DNA of 64,000 nt. Origin: Anaeramoeba flamelloides (Eukaryota; Metamonada; Anaeramoebidae). Below, in pieces: positions 11,104-22,182 of this stretch. Below the pieces are notes generated by a model. That model had not been told where the DNA came from. It ran no database searches and worked only from the letters and a program-made list of their open reading frames with translations. A program made the translations under genes and the position numbers. Positions within the stretch are counted from its first letter, which is position 1. Each line of letters begins with the position of its first letter. The stretch covers positions 4,769,501 to 4,833,500 of the forward strand of contig JANTQA010000036.1 of NCBI GenBank assembly GCA_027625915.1. The letters are read 5' to 3'.

Positions 11104-12610
11104 AGCACCCCGGATTTACCTAAATTTCATCAAGTTTTTTTCAATTAGATTTAAAATGATATTGATCTACTAATATATTAATTTTCTTATTTGTCTTTAA
11201 TCCCGATTTTAACTATAATAAAAAGTCAAAATAGTTCAAAGATAAAGTAGTTAAGTTATTGATTTTTTTTTTTGAAATTGAAAAAAAAAATAATAATTAT
11301 TCATTTTTACATTTTTTTTTAAAGATTTTTATTTTTATTTTATTTTTTTAAATCAGAAATTTTATTACATTAAAAGTAATTCAAAACTCAATACATTAAT
11401 TTATTAATAATAACCACCAAAAAATTTTACTAATTTTATGATAAAAAAAATAAATAAAAAAATAAATTACTTTGAAATTTAATTTTTTTTTTTAGAAAAA
11501 AATTTCAATAAATATCCAATTAAGAGAAAAATGAAATTTATTTCTTTAGGCCAAAATTAAATTTTTAATATGATTCATTTTCTAAAACTTTTATTTAAGC
11601 AATAGATAATAATTGAAAATCAAAAAAAAAAAAAAAAAATGTAAAATAATTTCAATTTATTAAATTGGAATAAAACAAATATACATTACTATTTAATCGA
11701 TAAAATATTTATACCTAAATTTAAAATAAAATAAAAAATAACTCTTAAATATTATTCTGTGATATAATAAAATAATATCCGAAACCAATTTTTTTTTATT
11801 GCATTTTGTTATTGGTAAAAATTTGAATAATATATTTGCGATATTTGGATTTTTCCTTTATAAATTAATCCAGATCTTGTTAAATAAGTTCTGATATATG
11901 GTCTCTAATTCAAAAATATTGTTTATTTTATGTCTAGATTTTAAAAAGTCAAAAATTAAAAAATTGTAAAAAATAAAAAAAAAAATCAATTATTAATCTG
12001 ACTCGAACTATTGGACAAATCATTTAAAATTTAAAAAAAAAATCTTGTTTGAAAAAATTGTAAAATTTTGCAATGAAAAAAAAATTTGATTTTTTTTTTA
12101 AAATTTAATTTATATTTTTTTTTTTATTTTTAAATTATTTAGAATCTAATATAGATATTGATATTGAATAGTAATCAGTAGATAAAACAAATATTCTATG
12201 TGATGTTATAATAACTTTTATAATGAATAAATTATTTAATCAAGCATTTTAGGCAATTTTGGGGTGCAAAGGGCCCCCAAAAAATTTCCAGTAAAGTATG
12301 ATGTGTTTTAAATGTTAAAACTAAGAGGTTTTTGATGTCTAGACAAACTTTTCAAAAAAAAAAAAAAAATTTATTTTGACAAAATTTGGAAAAATAATAA
12401 AATCACTAATAACCAAAAAAAAATTCCCAATGTTGAAAAATTTTTTTTCAAGTTATTTTTTTATTTTAAGTAACTATACAATTTTTTAATTATAAAATTT
12501 TCTTTCTAAGATAATTGTTTATTAATTCTATACCTTATTATCCTTTCATACCATTTCAAATTAAAAATTTTGTTTGAAATGTTTTTTAGGTTATTTGGGG
12601 TGCTAAGGGA
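11098..12610 (-). mobile_element. 1.5-kb terminal-inverted-repeat DNA element, copy 1
   Basis: Both ends read TCCCTTAGCACCCC inward, a 14-bp perfect terminal repeat. They then diverge into related sequence (GGATTTACCTAAA at the left, AAATAACCTAAA at the right after complementing). TA flanks both sides, as for a 2-bp TA target duplication. The element is about 97% identical by eye to the one at 45422-46916, in the opposite orientation. An extra TIR-like motif (CCCTTTGCACCCC plus CCTAAAA) lies inside at 12247-12273, about 340 bases from the right end. The 78-codon frame open in copy 2 is interrupted here (TAA where copy 2 has TTA, plus an A-run length difference), so the element probably encodes no transposase. 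Superfamily unknown; TA target sites would suit a Tc1/mariner-type enzyme. Confidence 0.8.
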
Positions 12611-12789
12611 TATAAGCTAAAGATAAAGAAAATTAATAATAATGAAATGGGGGTTAATTAAAAGAAATGAATATTTATAAATTTATTGATTATTGAGTGC
12701 AGTTTTTCAGATAAAATCAAAAAAACAAACATTTTATTTATTTATTAACTCTTACTCAGATTATGCCCCCCCCTCTCTTTTCAAATCAT

Positions 12790-12829
12790 AAAAACAAAAC
12801 AAAAACAAAAACAAAAACAAAAACAAAAA
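12790..12829. repeat. (CAAAAA)n microsatellite
   Basis: Six or so units of ACAAAA lie just 3' of the last minus-strand frame of the PH-like gene, in its probable 3' UTR. Confidence 0.85.
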
Positions 12830-12872
12830 TAAGAAAAGACAACAGCAATAATATTTTTCGTATTGGTTATAA

Positions 12873-13407
12873 TTAATTTTTTTTTTGGAATAGAGAAAGT
12901 TTTTCTATTAGCAATGTGCTTTTTTTTGAACTTTCTAATAAAACTCTGTAAGTGTGTTTGGAATCTCCAAAAATTTTAACGATTTTTGGATTTGAATTGC
13001 TTTGAATGAATTGCGACTTTTTTGTTATTATAAGTTTTTTTGATTTGCTTTCAAATTTGAAATAAACTGATTCATTACTAACTATTAATAAAACATTTTG
13101 GTCAACAAAACCCGTTCTTAAAAGTTTCACATTAAATGTATTAGCTCTATTATTGGAAATTACACCTCCTTTAGATTCATTTTTTTGTTTATGATGAATA
13201 ATATTTGCGGTAGAAGCAAGAATAATATTATCTAATAATTGATTTTTGTTTTGAAAACTTATTGGAGATTTTTCTTGATATGAACTTTTTTTCGAGTTTT
13301 CATTTTTAAAAAATCTATTAATAAATTTATTTAGTTGGTCTTGTTTAACAATAATTTTGATATTGTCTTTTTTTGTCTTCGCTATAAATAAAGGATTTTG
13401 TTGAATT

Positions 13408-13457
<50 letters not shown>

Positions 13458-13967
13458 TACAAACCTGATAGAATAAATTCTTTTTTGTTGGTTTTGTGGC
13501 TGATTGTTTTTAGTTTTTAAGAAAATTTGTTGATTAACATCTCTAATTAAACCAGGATACCATTTTTTGTTTTTTTCATAAAGCCAATGTATTTCATGAT
13601 AAATTATTTGTTTTTTTTTTTTCAATTTATTTTCATTTCCAATTTTTTTTTCTTCTTCTTTAATAGGATTTAAATTATTCTTATCATAATTGCCTACTTT
13701 TATATCTTGATTTGAGGAATTAAAATCTAATAAAGATTTTCTTTTAATTCTTCTTTTCTTTTGATATTTTTCAAAAGATTTTCTAATTTGTGTTTGTAAT
13801 TTATTAAATTTATTTAATAATTCTTTACATCTTTGTAATGATTCAAGTTGAATTATAATATTTAATTTTTTTTCAAGATCAACAATTTTTAATTGCTTTT
13901 TTTTTATATAATAAATTTGTATTTCATCCAATTTATCAAATAAAATTAAATTTTTTATAATAGCCAA
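12873..13967 (-). CDS. PH-like repeat protein, C-terminal segment
   Basis: A 364-codon open frame without a good ATG at its start; it overlaps the preceding frame (13936-15111) by 32 bases. Residues about 20-80 are a Lys/Leu-rich probable coiled coil. Residues 90-170 hold HWLYEKNKKWYPGLIRDV and a poly-Asn run. The last about 90 residues have the alternating hydrophobic pattern of a PH-like beta sandwich closed by a helix (VLLIVSNESVYFKF ... TYRVLLESSKKSTLLIEKL). I read it as the C-terminus of the same protein as the two frames upstream. The junction can be explained by a one-base excess in the A6 run (T6 on plus, 13951-13956). An alternative is a roughly 90-base intron from GTAATT to AAAAAG, which is also in phase but has a poor acceptor. 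Family not recognised. Confidence 0.55.
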
Positions 13968-14207
13968 TTACTGTTATAACCGTTTGTTTATTATCGAAAT
14001 TAAGAAATCCATCTTTGGAATGAGATTCTTTATCGTTTCGAATAAATATCACTTTAAAATTATTTTTCTTATCTATTAAACTCTTTATGTCTGGTTCAGA
14101 ATTAAGATCGACAAGTTGAAAAAGTTTTCTTGATTTATTATTATTATTATTATTATCATTGAATAAAACATTATTTTTATAAATATTATAGTTAACATTG
14201 CCAGTAC

Positions 14208-14259
<52 letters not shown>

Positions 14260-15111
14260 GTCATCATCATTAATGTTAAATAAAAATGATTGCCTATAAT
14301 AAAAAAACATTTTGAAAAATTCTTGTAATAGTTGAAAATCAGCAAATTTTAATAACATTGAAAATTTTCTTTCATTTTGATCACCATTTTTATACTTATC
14401 ATCAATTCCCACTTTCTCTTTTTTCTTAACTTTCTCCACCCCATCTTCATCATCGGTATTATCCTCAAAAAAATCAAGTTTACAAATCAAATTATTAATT
14501 GAATCATAAGTATTTAAAAATAGTTTATTATACCCCAATATCAATAAACTATCCAAATGTATTATTTTAATATATTCTTTATTTAATTTTATAGTGATTT
14601 TTTTTTCAACTATACAGAAATTTTCATCAATAAAATCAACTATGAAATAATTTCCAATAGGCGAAGAAATTTTAAAATCATTATTATTAAGTTCTTTGAA
14701 TTTATTGTATTTATATAAAAACTCTTGCCTTCTTTTGGGTAAATTAAAATAAATAATCCAATTAGCACTTTTAAAAGTTAAATAGATCAAAGAACTATAA
14801 ATTGGACATAATTCGATTTTAATTTCATTTAAACAACAAATTATCTTATCGTTTTGCTTTCCATTATTAATACCTTTTTGGGAATAAAAATGTATTAATA
14901 AATATTGCTTAGATAATAATAACAACCCCAACAAATCGTTATATTGGAATTTATCATTTACAAATCTGGTTTGATAAGAAATCCATTTTTCATTTTCAAA
15001 AAGATTATAGTTATTTATATTTGAACTGTCATTGAAATTGTAATTTCTATGTTTTCGACTATTGATTAGCATACTATTAACATTAACATTATGATTATTA
15101 TTATTTGTCAT
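13936..15111 (-). CDS. PH-like repeat protein, middle segment
   Basis: 391 codons. Residues about 40-150 and 150-280 each show the same pattern: a beta-rich stretch (LLGLLLLSKQYLLIHFY; YFIVDFIDENFCIVEKKITIKL), then a hydrophobic strand and a final amphipathic helix (WIIYFNLPKRRQEFLYKYNKF; LKFADFQLLQEFFKMFFYY). This resembles PH or GRAM folds. A poly-Asn run of about 18 and a shorter one follow. The frame stays open upstream of the ATG at 15111, back through the A-run of the preceding frame. Only 49 bases separate it from that frame's stop, far less than the spacing of unrelated genes here. This argues for one gene rather than two. Confidence 0.55.
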
Positions 15112-15160
15112 TATATTTTGTTTATTAATTGTTTCATAAAATGGTTTATTAAATATTTTT

Positions 15161-18100
15161 TCAAGAACAAATTTTTTTTTTACAAATTAAATTCCAATAA
15201 TTAAAAAAATCAAGCGAATCTTTTTCATTTGGGAATTTAATTTTAATTTTTGAACTATTATTCCAAATTAAAAAACATATACATTGATTTTTTTTAGATT
15301 TTTCAACAATACAATATTCTGAATTAAAATATTGTATTGGTGTTAATTCCAATGATTTGATATTAGTTAATAAATCATCAATATTATTATCTTTTTCTTC
15401 TACAACCATATCACTCTCACTCTCACTCCCACTCCCACTCCCACTATCACTCCCACTCCCACTCCCACTCTCACTGCCAACTAAGTTATCATTTAGTTCC
15501 AAATTTCGATAACGTTCTGAGGATTTTTTTAAACATTTTTTGTTTTTATAATTATTTGTATAATCATTAATTATTGTCAATCTTTGATTTGTGATTAATA
15601 ATATACAATCCTTATTTTTATTGTAATTATTTTTATTAATAATGAATCCAACAAATCTATCCATGGGCGAACCATATGAGTGGGAAATCCAACGCTCTTG
15701 ATAATTTATAAATGAAGTTTCAAAATCCTTGGATTCGAAATAATTATCAAATTTCAAATAAATTGAACCCAAATTGTTCCCTAACTCAAATTTAATTAAT
15801 TCCTTTTCTTCCGTGGAAAAATGAATATAACTATCGGGATAATAAGTGCATAAATGGGACTTATTTTTAATTTGCAATTTAAAATACTTTGATTCCAATA
15901 TTATATCACACGCGGTAGTACTGTTATTTCCAAAGCATATATGAGCATGGAAATGTGATCCCTTTTCAATCCTTGATCTTGAAAACTGTTGACAATTTTG
16001 ATAAAATTGCTTTGTAAATTGCTTTTTTATTGGCGTGTTTTTGAATTGTAAATTAACAAAATGAAATTCATCAAAATAAAATTTACAAAATAATTTTTTT
16101 TTTGAATCCCAAATCATATGTGAATATTGCGAATAATATCTATAAATTTTTAAATTTTGATAGTTTAATTCAAAATAATTTTGATATAATATTATGTTTG
16201 CTGTTGTTACGTATTCCCATAACGAATTATATAATTCAACTAAATATATAAATTCTTTTCGATTAAAATTAAAATTATTAAATTTGTTATTTTTTTGAAT
16301 ACTTTTTTTTTTTTTTTTTTTATTTTTTTTATTTTTACCTTCATTATGATTCACATTTTTTACTTCGTAAATTGAATTTGTGATCGAATTATTACTTTTT
16401 TCATTTATGGTGATTTTTCTAGATTTTAGTGCCGAAAGAAATTGAATTCGTATCTTTTTTAGATATTGATTCATATTGTTCGGCTTATTGTTGTTGCTTA
16501 TGTTGAGTACACTTCGACTGTTGCTATTTTTTAAAAATTTGTTTTTTAAATATAAAAGAGTATTAACCAATAAAAATTTTTCTATTAGTGTTTCACTATA
16601 AAACAAGAATTTTTTTCCATTATTGTTAATAAATAAAATTTTGTTCTCGAAAGATCTTTCAATAAAAATTCTTTGCTTATTAGAGTATTTTTCATTTAAT
16701 AAAATTTTATTATTTTTAATATTCCTAAACATGACATTCATTTTTGAAAAAGTTATCATAATTTTTATTTTTTTCATTTTTTTCTTCTTATCGAAGAATT
16801 CTTCGTCATTTTTATCATCGACTTCGTTTTGACCATTATCACCGTTTTCTTCTTTGTTTCCTTTATCACCACCTTCGTCGTCGCAATTGTCGTCTTTTTG
16901 CAGTAGTTTTATTTTATTCTTTTTCTTGTTTTTATTTATTTTTTTATTTAAATTTGAAGAAATTTTAGAAAAATAATAATTTTCATAGTCCATATAAACT
17001 ACCCAAATCGAAAGGTCTTCTTTATCACATTCTTCAAGTTGGCTTTCGATAATTTCAACCAAATTCGTAACCTCGGGCGATTTTAATTCAACATATCCAG
17101 ATAGTCCAAGTGTTTGAAAGTTATTTGCAAAATCTGTATAATTTTGAAGGATAATTCCTTTTCCTTTATTATCAAAAGTGGATTCAATCATTGAATTAGA
17201 ATAAGAATTCATAACATTTGTTTTTGCATGGTTATTATTTTCTATTGCGATTTCATAACGAGAGAAATTATTCTTCAAACTTTTATTCAACATCAATCCG
17301 TTAGATTGATTAATATTATAATTTCTATGGTTGTTATTGTTGGTGTTGTTGTTAATATTGACGTTGTTGTTATTATTGATGTTGTTGATGCTACTACTGC
17401 TGTTCTTGTTGTTATCTTCATCATTGTTATTATCTCTTGAAATAATTTCTAAGAATTCATTCGAATTAAAACGTAAAAGTGTTTTTTGAAAAAGTTTGGC
17501 TAAAGCGAAATTTTCACATTTAAAGATTAATAAATGCTTTTGATTAGCACCATTATAAATTTCTAAATTTATAAAATTATTGTTTTTGGTTTGGTTAATT
17601 TGAATTGTGATTGAAATTTGATCCCAAAAAAAGTTTAATAGTGGTTTGTTTAAATATTTTTCTGTTTCTTTTACCTTTTCTATTTTCTTTGAATCTTTTT
17701 CCCTTCCAAAATTTGTTTCTATTTCTTTTTTATTTTGTCTGTGATTTTTTTTTTTATTTTCTATATTCGAGTTAATCAAAAAAATTGAAAAGCCTTTCTC
17801 GTTAATTGAAAATTTGGATTTTATATATTTCTTTTTTTGATGTTCAAAAATCTTGAATTTAAAATTTGCTTTTTTATCATTTAAAGATCGAAATGTTAAA
17901 CAGTTTATTTCTTTTGAAACTGGTAACATTTCTCCAAGGCTTTTTGAAAACTTGTTTAAAAAGAGATTTTCTTTCAATTGAAATCTGTAATATTTTTCAA
18001 ACATCCCATACGTCAAATGAATTTTTTCAAATTCTACTTCTGATGATGCCTTAAATAATTTAATTTTTTGGGTATTATTCACTAAATTCTTAATAACTAA

Positions 18101-18649
18101 TTCAAACCATCCCGATTCTCTTTCTTTTTGGTTTTGTTTTTGTTTTTGTTTTATTTTTTGTTTTTGTTTTTCTTTTTCTTTTTCTTTTTGTTTTTGTTTT
18201 TGTTTTTCTTTTTCTTGATCTTTTTCTTTTTGTTTTACTTTTTCAAACTTTGTATTCTTTTTTTTGAAAAGAAAGACACAACTTGTTGACTCATTTCCAA
18301 AATAACGAATTAGTTGATTAATCCTTTTCTTTTTTTTATTTCTTTTTTGATAATAAAATTTTTCTTTTTCAAAACAAAGCCTGATTTTTTTTTTTGTTTT
18401 GGAAATCAAAATAAATTGTTCGTAACCAAGACCAAAACTCCTTTCAATTTGTTGATAAATCTTCTTCATATGGAAACCATTAATTTGTTCTTTATTGTAT
18501 TTTCCTTTTTCTTTTGTTTCTTTTTTGGTTTGTTTTGTATTCTCACGTTCATTAAAGGGAAAAATTTCATTATCAGAATTTAAAGGTTGCTGCTTATTTT
18601 TTGTAGAACTGTATTCAATTGAGTTGTCCGTTTTTGTTTGATCACTCAT
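15161..18649 (-). CDS. Large protein with repeated PH-like units, N-terminal segment
   Basis: 1162 codons with an ATG at 18649 and no introns. I do not recognise a named family. At least three PH/GRAM-like units are visible. One is near residues 60-110 (GYEQFILISKTKKKIRLCFEKEKF), one near 340-400 (ISITIQINQ...LLIFKCENFALAKLFQKTLLRF). The last spans about 1010-1160 (RFVGFIINK...CILLITNQRLTIIND...KIKIKFPNEKDSLDFFNYWNLI). Each ends in a helix with a Phe/Trp pattern. Spacers are Lys/Gln/Glu-rich (about 135-180), Asn-rich (about 405-445) and Gly-Ser-rich near 1085 (GSESGSGSGSDSGSGSGS). It stops right after an A10 run (T10 on plus, 15172-15181). Removing one base there opens the frame into the next segment, giving a protein of roughly 1900 residues. 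Such proteins are usually membrane- or cytoskeleton-associated; that is inference. Confidence 0.6.
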   Translation of the reverse strand: MSDQTKTDNSIEYSSTKNKQQPLNSDNEIFPFNERENTKQTKKETKEKGKYNKEQINGFHMKKIYQQIERSFGLGYEQFILISKTKKKIRLCFEKEKFYYQKRNKKKKRINQLIRYFGNESTSCVFLFKKKNTKFEKVKQKEKDQEKEKQKQKQKEKEKEKQKQKIKQKQKQNQKERESGWFELVIKNLVNNTQKIKLFKASSEVEFEKIHLTYGMFEKYYRFQLKENLFLNKFSKSLGEMLPVSKEINCLTFRSLNDKKANFKFKIFEHQKKKYIKSKFSINEKGFSIFLINSNIENKKKNHRQNKKEIETNFGREKDSKKIEKVKETEKYLNKPLLNFFWDQISITIQINQTKNNNFINLEIYNGANQKHLLIFKCENFALAKLFQKTLLRFNSNEFLEIISRDNNNDEDNNKNSSSSINNINNNNNVNINNNTNNNNHRNYNINQSNGLMLNKSLKNNFSRYEIAIENNNHAKTNVMNSYSNSMIESTFDNKGKGIILQNYTDFANNFQTLGLSGYVELKSPEVTNLVEIIESQLEECDKEDLSIWVVYMDYENYYFSKISSNLNKKINKNKKKNKIKLLQKDDNCDDEGGDKGNKEENGDNGQNEVDDKNDEEFFDKKKKMKKIKIMITFSKMNVMFRNIKNNKILLNEKYSNKQRIFIERSFENKILFINNNGKKFLFYSETLIEKFLLVNTLLYLKNKFLKNSNSRSVLNISNNNKPNNMNQYLKKIRIQFLSALKSRKITINEKSNNSITNSIYEVKNVNHNEGKNKKNKKKKKKSIQKNNKFNNFNFNRKEFIYLVELYNSLWEYVTTANIILYQNYFELNYQNLKIYRYYSQYSHMIWDSKKKLFCKFYFDEFHFVNLQFKNTPIKKQFTKQFYQNCQQFSRSRIEKGSHFHAHICFGNNSTTACDIILESKYFKLQIKNKSHLCTYYPDSYIHFSTEEKELIKFELGNNLGSIYLKFDNYFESKDFETSFINYQERWISHSYGSPMDRFVGFIINKNNYNKNKDCILLITNQRLTIINDYTNNYKNKKCLKKSSERYRNLELNDNLVGSESGSGSGSDSGSGSGSESESDMVVEEKDNNIDDLLTNIKSLELTPIQYFNSEYCIVEKSKKNQCICFLIWNNSSKIKIKFPNEKDSLDFFNYWNLICKKKICS

Positions 18650-20383
18650 ACCTTTTCAAACTTGTAAGGAAATTTTAGTTTTTTGATGAGTTTGATTGTC
18701 ACAATAAATAAAAAAAATGATTAATTTGAAAATGTGTATAAAAATCGAATACCCAAAATTAAAGCTAAAGTTTAAGATTCTCTGTTAAATTATTTGAAAA
18801 CTCTAAAAACAGATTTTCGTGAAAGATGTATCTCAGGAAACAAAATTAAAATATACTTTATGATCAATTTAAATTTTTAAATAGTTTTCAATAAAATAAA
18901 GAAAAAACTTTTATTTCTATAAAATAGAAAATTATTTATTTGTTTTATAAATTTATTGTAATTTTATGTTGAAATTCTAAAAAAGTAATAAATAATTCAA
19001 AAATAGTTTGAATTCCACTATTATGAAATGATATAATTGACAATAAAAAGTAATATAAAATTACTACTTTATTGAACCTTTCATGATAATAATTAAGTTT
19101 ATTTACAATAGAATCAAAATTCTAGAACTTCAAATTCTTGAGGCTATTGTATTTATTGTTGTTAGTAGGACCTTTTTTAAAAGTCTCTAGTCTAGAAAAA
19201 AAGGTATCTTTTAGTGTTTAAAATAATCCAAATAAACTGAACGATGAAATCTAAATTAATACAACTTGGTAATATTTTTTTGAAGATATAATAACTAATA
19301 GTTTTGATAATGCTATACTCATGAAAAAAAAACCGAAATTGAGAAAAAAAATTCCTTGTGATAATTATTCCGTGCCCTTGGTTTTCCAGGATTAAAAATT
19401 TTCGTTCAAAAATCTAGGATTTTGCACCTGGTGTGAAATTATAAAAAAATTATTAAAGTGTCCATCAAGTGTCATAGAGTGCCCTCAAGTACATATGTTT
19501 TCTTGAGGTTTACTATTTTATTTGTAAAGTTAATTGATTTCCTAAATAAACAGAAAACTCAAAAAAAACCTAAAGAAAAGCCAACAAGATTTTTTTTACT
19601 TTTTGGAATCAAACAAAAATTTATTTATTTTTTTGTTTATTTCAAAAATTAAATAAAACCTAATTGAAAAATCAAAAAAATAATTTTTTTTCCGATTTAA
19701 ATTGAATAAATTATTCTTTAAGAGTCAAAATAATTAATTACCCATTTGAAAGATATTTATTGTATTTTAATATATATATATATATATATATAAAAATTAT
19801 TATAACTACTTAATGATGAGAAAAATCTTTTTCAAATTTTATTATTATATTTTAAAAAATTTTATAACGTAACTGTAAAAATTGGATTTTCCAACAGAAA
19901 TTGTAAAATACAACGAAAAATAATATTTGGTCGTTGGATATTATATCCACGTATAGTGTTTATTGAAATTAAAGTTATCAAAAAGTGAACAATTAGCAAA
20001 TTTTTAATTTTTTTTTTGAAATTTTGTTCTATTATGGTGAAATCTCATTCCATCTTTCATTCATAACTGTAGTTTAGTGAATTGATATTTACAGAATTAA
20101 CAGAAAAAATTTAAAACTGAGAACAAAGTTTTGAGAAAAAAAATCATATATTAACTTTTTTTATTGAAAGACCAGTCTTGCTATAACAATTAATAGTGAT
20201 ATTTAATAATAACAATCCACTTTTACTTATATCAAGATTATTTATTTTTTTGAAAAAAAAGAAATATAACAGCAGTTATTGATTTTTTATAAAAAAATAT
20301 CGAATATATTTATTTTTGAAGCTGAAAGCTTCGAAAAAAAATATATTGAGACCCCCCCTTTTTTTAAAAAAAAGCAATAGCAA
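18650..20383. other. Gene-poor region upstream of the PH-like gene
   Basis: It holds the likely promoter of the minus-strand PH-like gene near 18650-18800. A TA run lies at 19770-19792. A short stretch at 19375-19590 shares words with 37380-37560 (GAGTGCCCTCAAGT, TTTTCTTGAGG, AAAATCTAGGATTTT), suggesting an old dispersed repeat. Confidence 0.4.
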
Positions 20384-20930
20384 TTGTTGTTTTTCGAGGG
20401 AAAAAACTATTCAAAAACACTAAACCCAAAACAAAAATTTTTTTTCCCTCTTCTGATATTTTCAAGTTTGAATTGGAATTTTGAAGATCATATCTATTCA
20501 CTTCACGAAAAAATTTATCTTTTTCAGGTACATCTGTACCTTCATCTAGTGTTTATTTTAAGACTTGTTCCAAACTTTCATCTGGTATTGAAACTTCATC
20601 TTCAAAAAATTTGGGGTCTGGTAGGCTATTAAAAGAGTGAAATTGTTTCCTATCAATATCCAAAGTAATAAAAATTCAAATACAATAATAAAAAATGATC
20701 TAATATTTTTTGTACAAATTCTGTCATTTCAATTATTTAAAAAAAACGTAAAAATGAAACTGAATTTTTCCAACTCCTATTATATGATTACCTACTTTCA
20801 TTGCCATTATTTTCTTCACCAAAAGTTAAAATTTTTAATTCGAAAACTTATTATTTTTTTTAATTTCAAAAAGTTGATTGATAGGATCTTGAAACCAAAA
20901 GAAACCATTTTTTTGTACCATTTTTTTTTT
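20384..20930 (-). pseudogene. Decayed acidic protein remnant (unidentified)
   Basis: Several coherent peptide stretches run in order on the minus strand: NGFFWFQDPINQLFEI, then ILTFGEENNGNES ending at a GTAATC donor-like site. After an acceptor-like TTTTAATAG come LPDPKFFEDEVSIPDE and, further on, PEKDKFFREVNRYDLQ. Composition (Asp/Glu/Pro/Ser) and codon texture differ from the surrounding A/T noise. The stretches do not form one continuous frame; about two interruptions are seen. I do not recognise the protein. The plus strand also reads a Ser-rich peptide here, but with weaker composition. Confidence 0.4.
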
Positions 20931-22182
20931 GGAAAAAATGATTCAATATTTTTTCAACTAGAAATTTTCACTTTTCTCATTTGAATTTTCAATCCCATAA
21001 AAAAACTTAATACAGCACTTTAAATCATTACACAAGATATTTTTATTTTAATAAAATTCTCCAAATTTTTATTAAATTTTAGCTTATTTTTTTCTATCCA
21101 GAAATGAAAAGCTTATACCAATGCAACAACATTTAGTAAACAATATCAAATATAACAAGTGATGTAGATCTGAAAAATATAGAATCATTTTTTATATTTT
21201 TTCTAATATTTTTTCTTGAGAAAAATAACAATAATATTACCCACGTAAAGGAATTATTTGATTTAAATAAACTTTTTTTTAAAAAAAAAATATATATATA
21301 TAGTATTTGGATGTTTAAGAGATGTTTAAATATATTTACATTTCTGATAACTTTTTCAATAAATTGGAAATTCTATATCCATTTATTTGTCTTGAATAAA
21401 CTTTAATTTGATAAAACTTTGCATAAATGTTGAATTTTTTTTAGGAACTCGGGTTATGATATATGGTTTTGCATACAATGTATTATGTAAGAAAAATTCA
21501 AAAATAGATTGTATTGTTTAATTTTTATCATTTATAATCTTTTTTTTAAATCTATCTTTAGAAGACTATCAATCAAGTAATAAAAATCACAAAAAAAGTA
21601 AAATGAAACAGAATTTTTCTTTCATAGTAGTATATTGTTTTAGGTTTAAAGTCCATTTAATAAAATTCTTTTGCTAAATTTTAAAAAAAAAAAAATAAAG
21701 TTTTAATTTTCATTATATCATTTTACATTTAACTTGATTAGTAACACATTTTTTTAATACAGATGAAAATTTTTTTCCGGTTTTAAAATTTCCTTTTTTA
21801 CATACTATGGACGAATACAATCAAATTATTTATTTGTTTTTCAATAAAGTATACTTAGATGTAACCAAAAATCTTGACTTTATACTCATCTTTTCTGATT
21901 TTTTTTTATCAAGTTTACATATTTCTTGATATTATAATTTGTTAATGTTAATATATTATTACCATTTTAACTTTAAACTCTATTTTTTTTTTACAAAAAC
22001 AAGAAAAATGAATACAGAATTGTATTTTTCAAATATAAATTAAATAATATATTATTCATCAAATAAATTATTTCTAACAAAACCCATAATACCTAATTCA
22101 AATAATTAAGAAAGTAAATAAATTTTGAGAAAAAAGTCTGATCTGAAAAAAATGTTGGAAAACAACCATCTTCAGAAGACCA
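20931..22182. other. Gene-poor intergenic region
   Basis: A/T-rich sequence with homopolymers and a short TA run near 21290-21301. Nothing coding or repeated was recognised. Confidence 0.4.

Noticed and set aside
13949-14037. Intron (GTAATT...AAAAAG) as the sole explanation of the PH-like gene's last junction
   Set aside because: It is in phase and possible, but the acceptor lacks the TTAG/ATAG form used by the clear introns here; kept only as an alternative to the A6 frame break.
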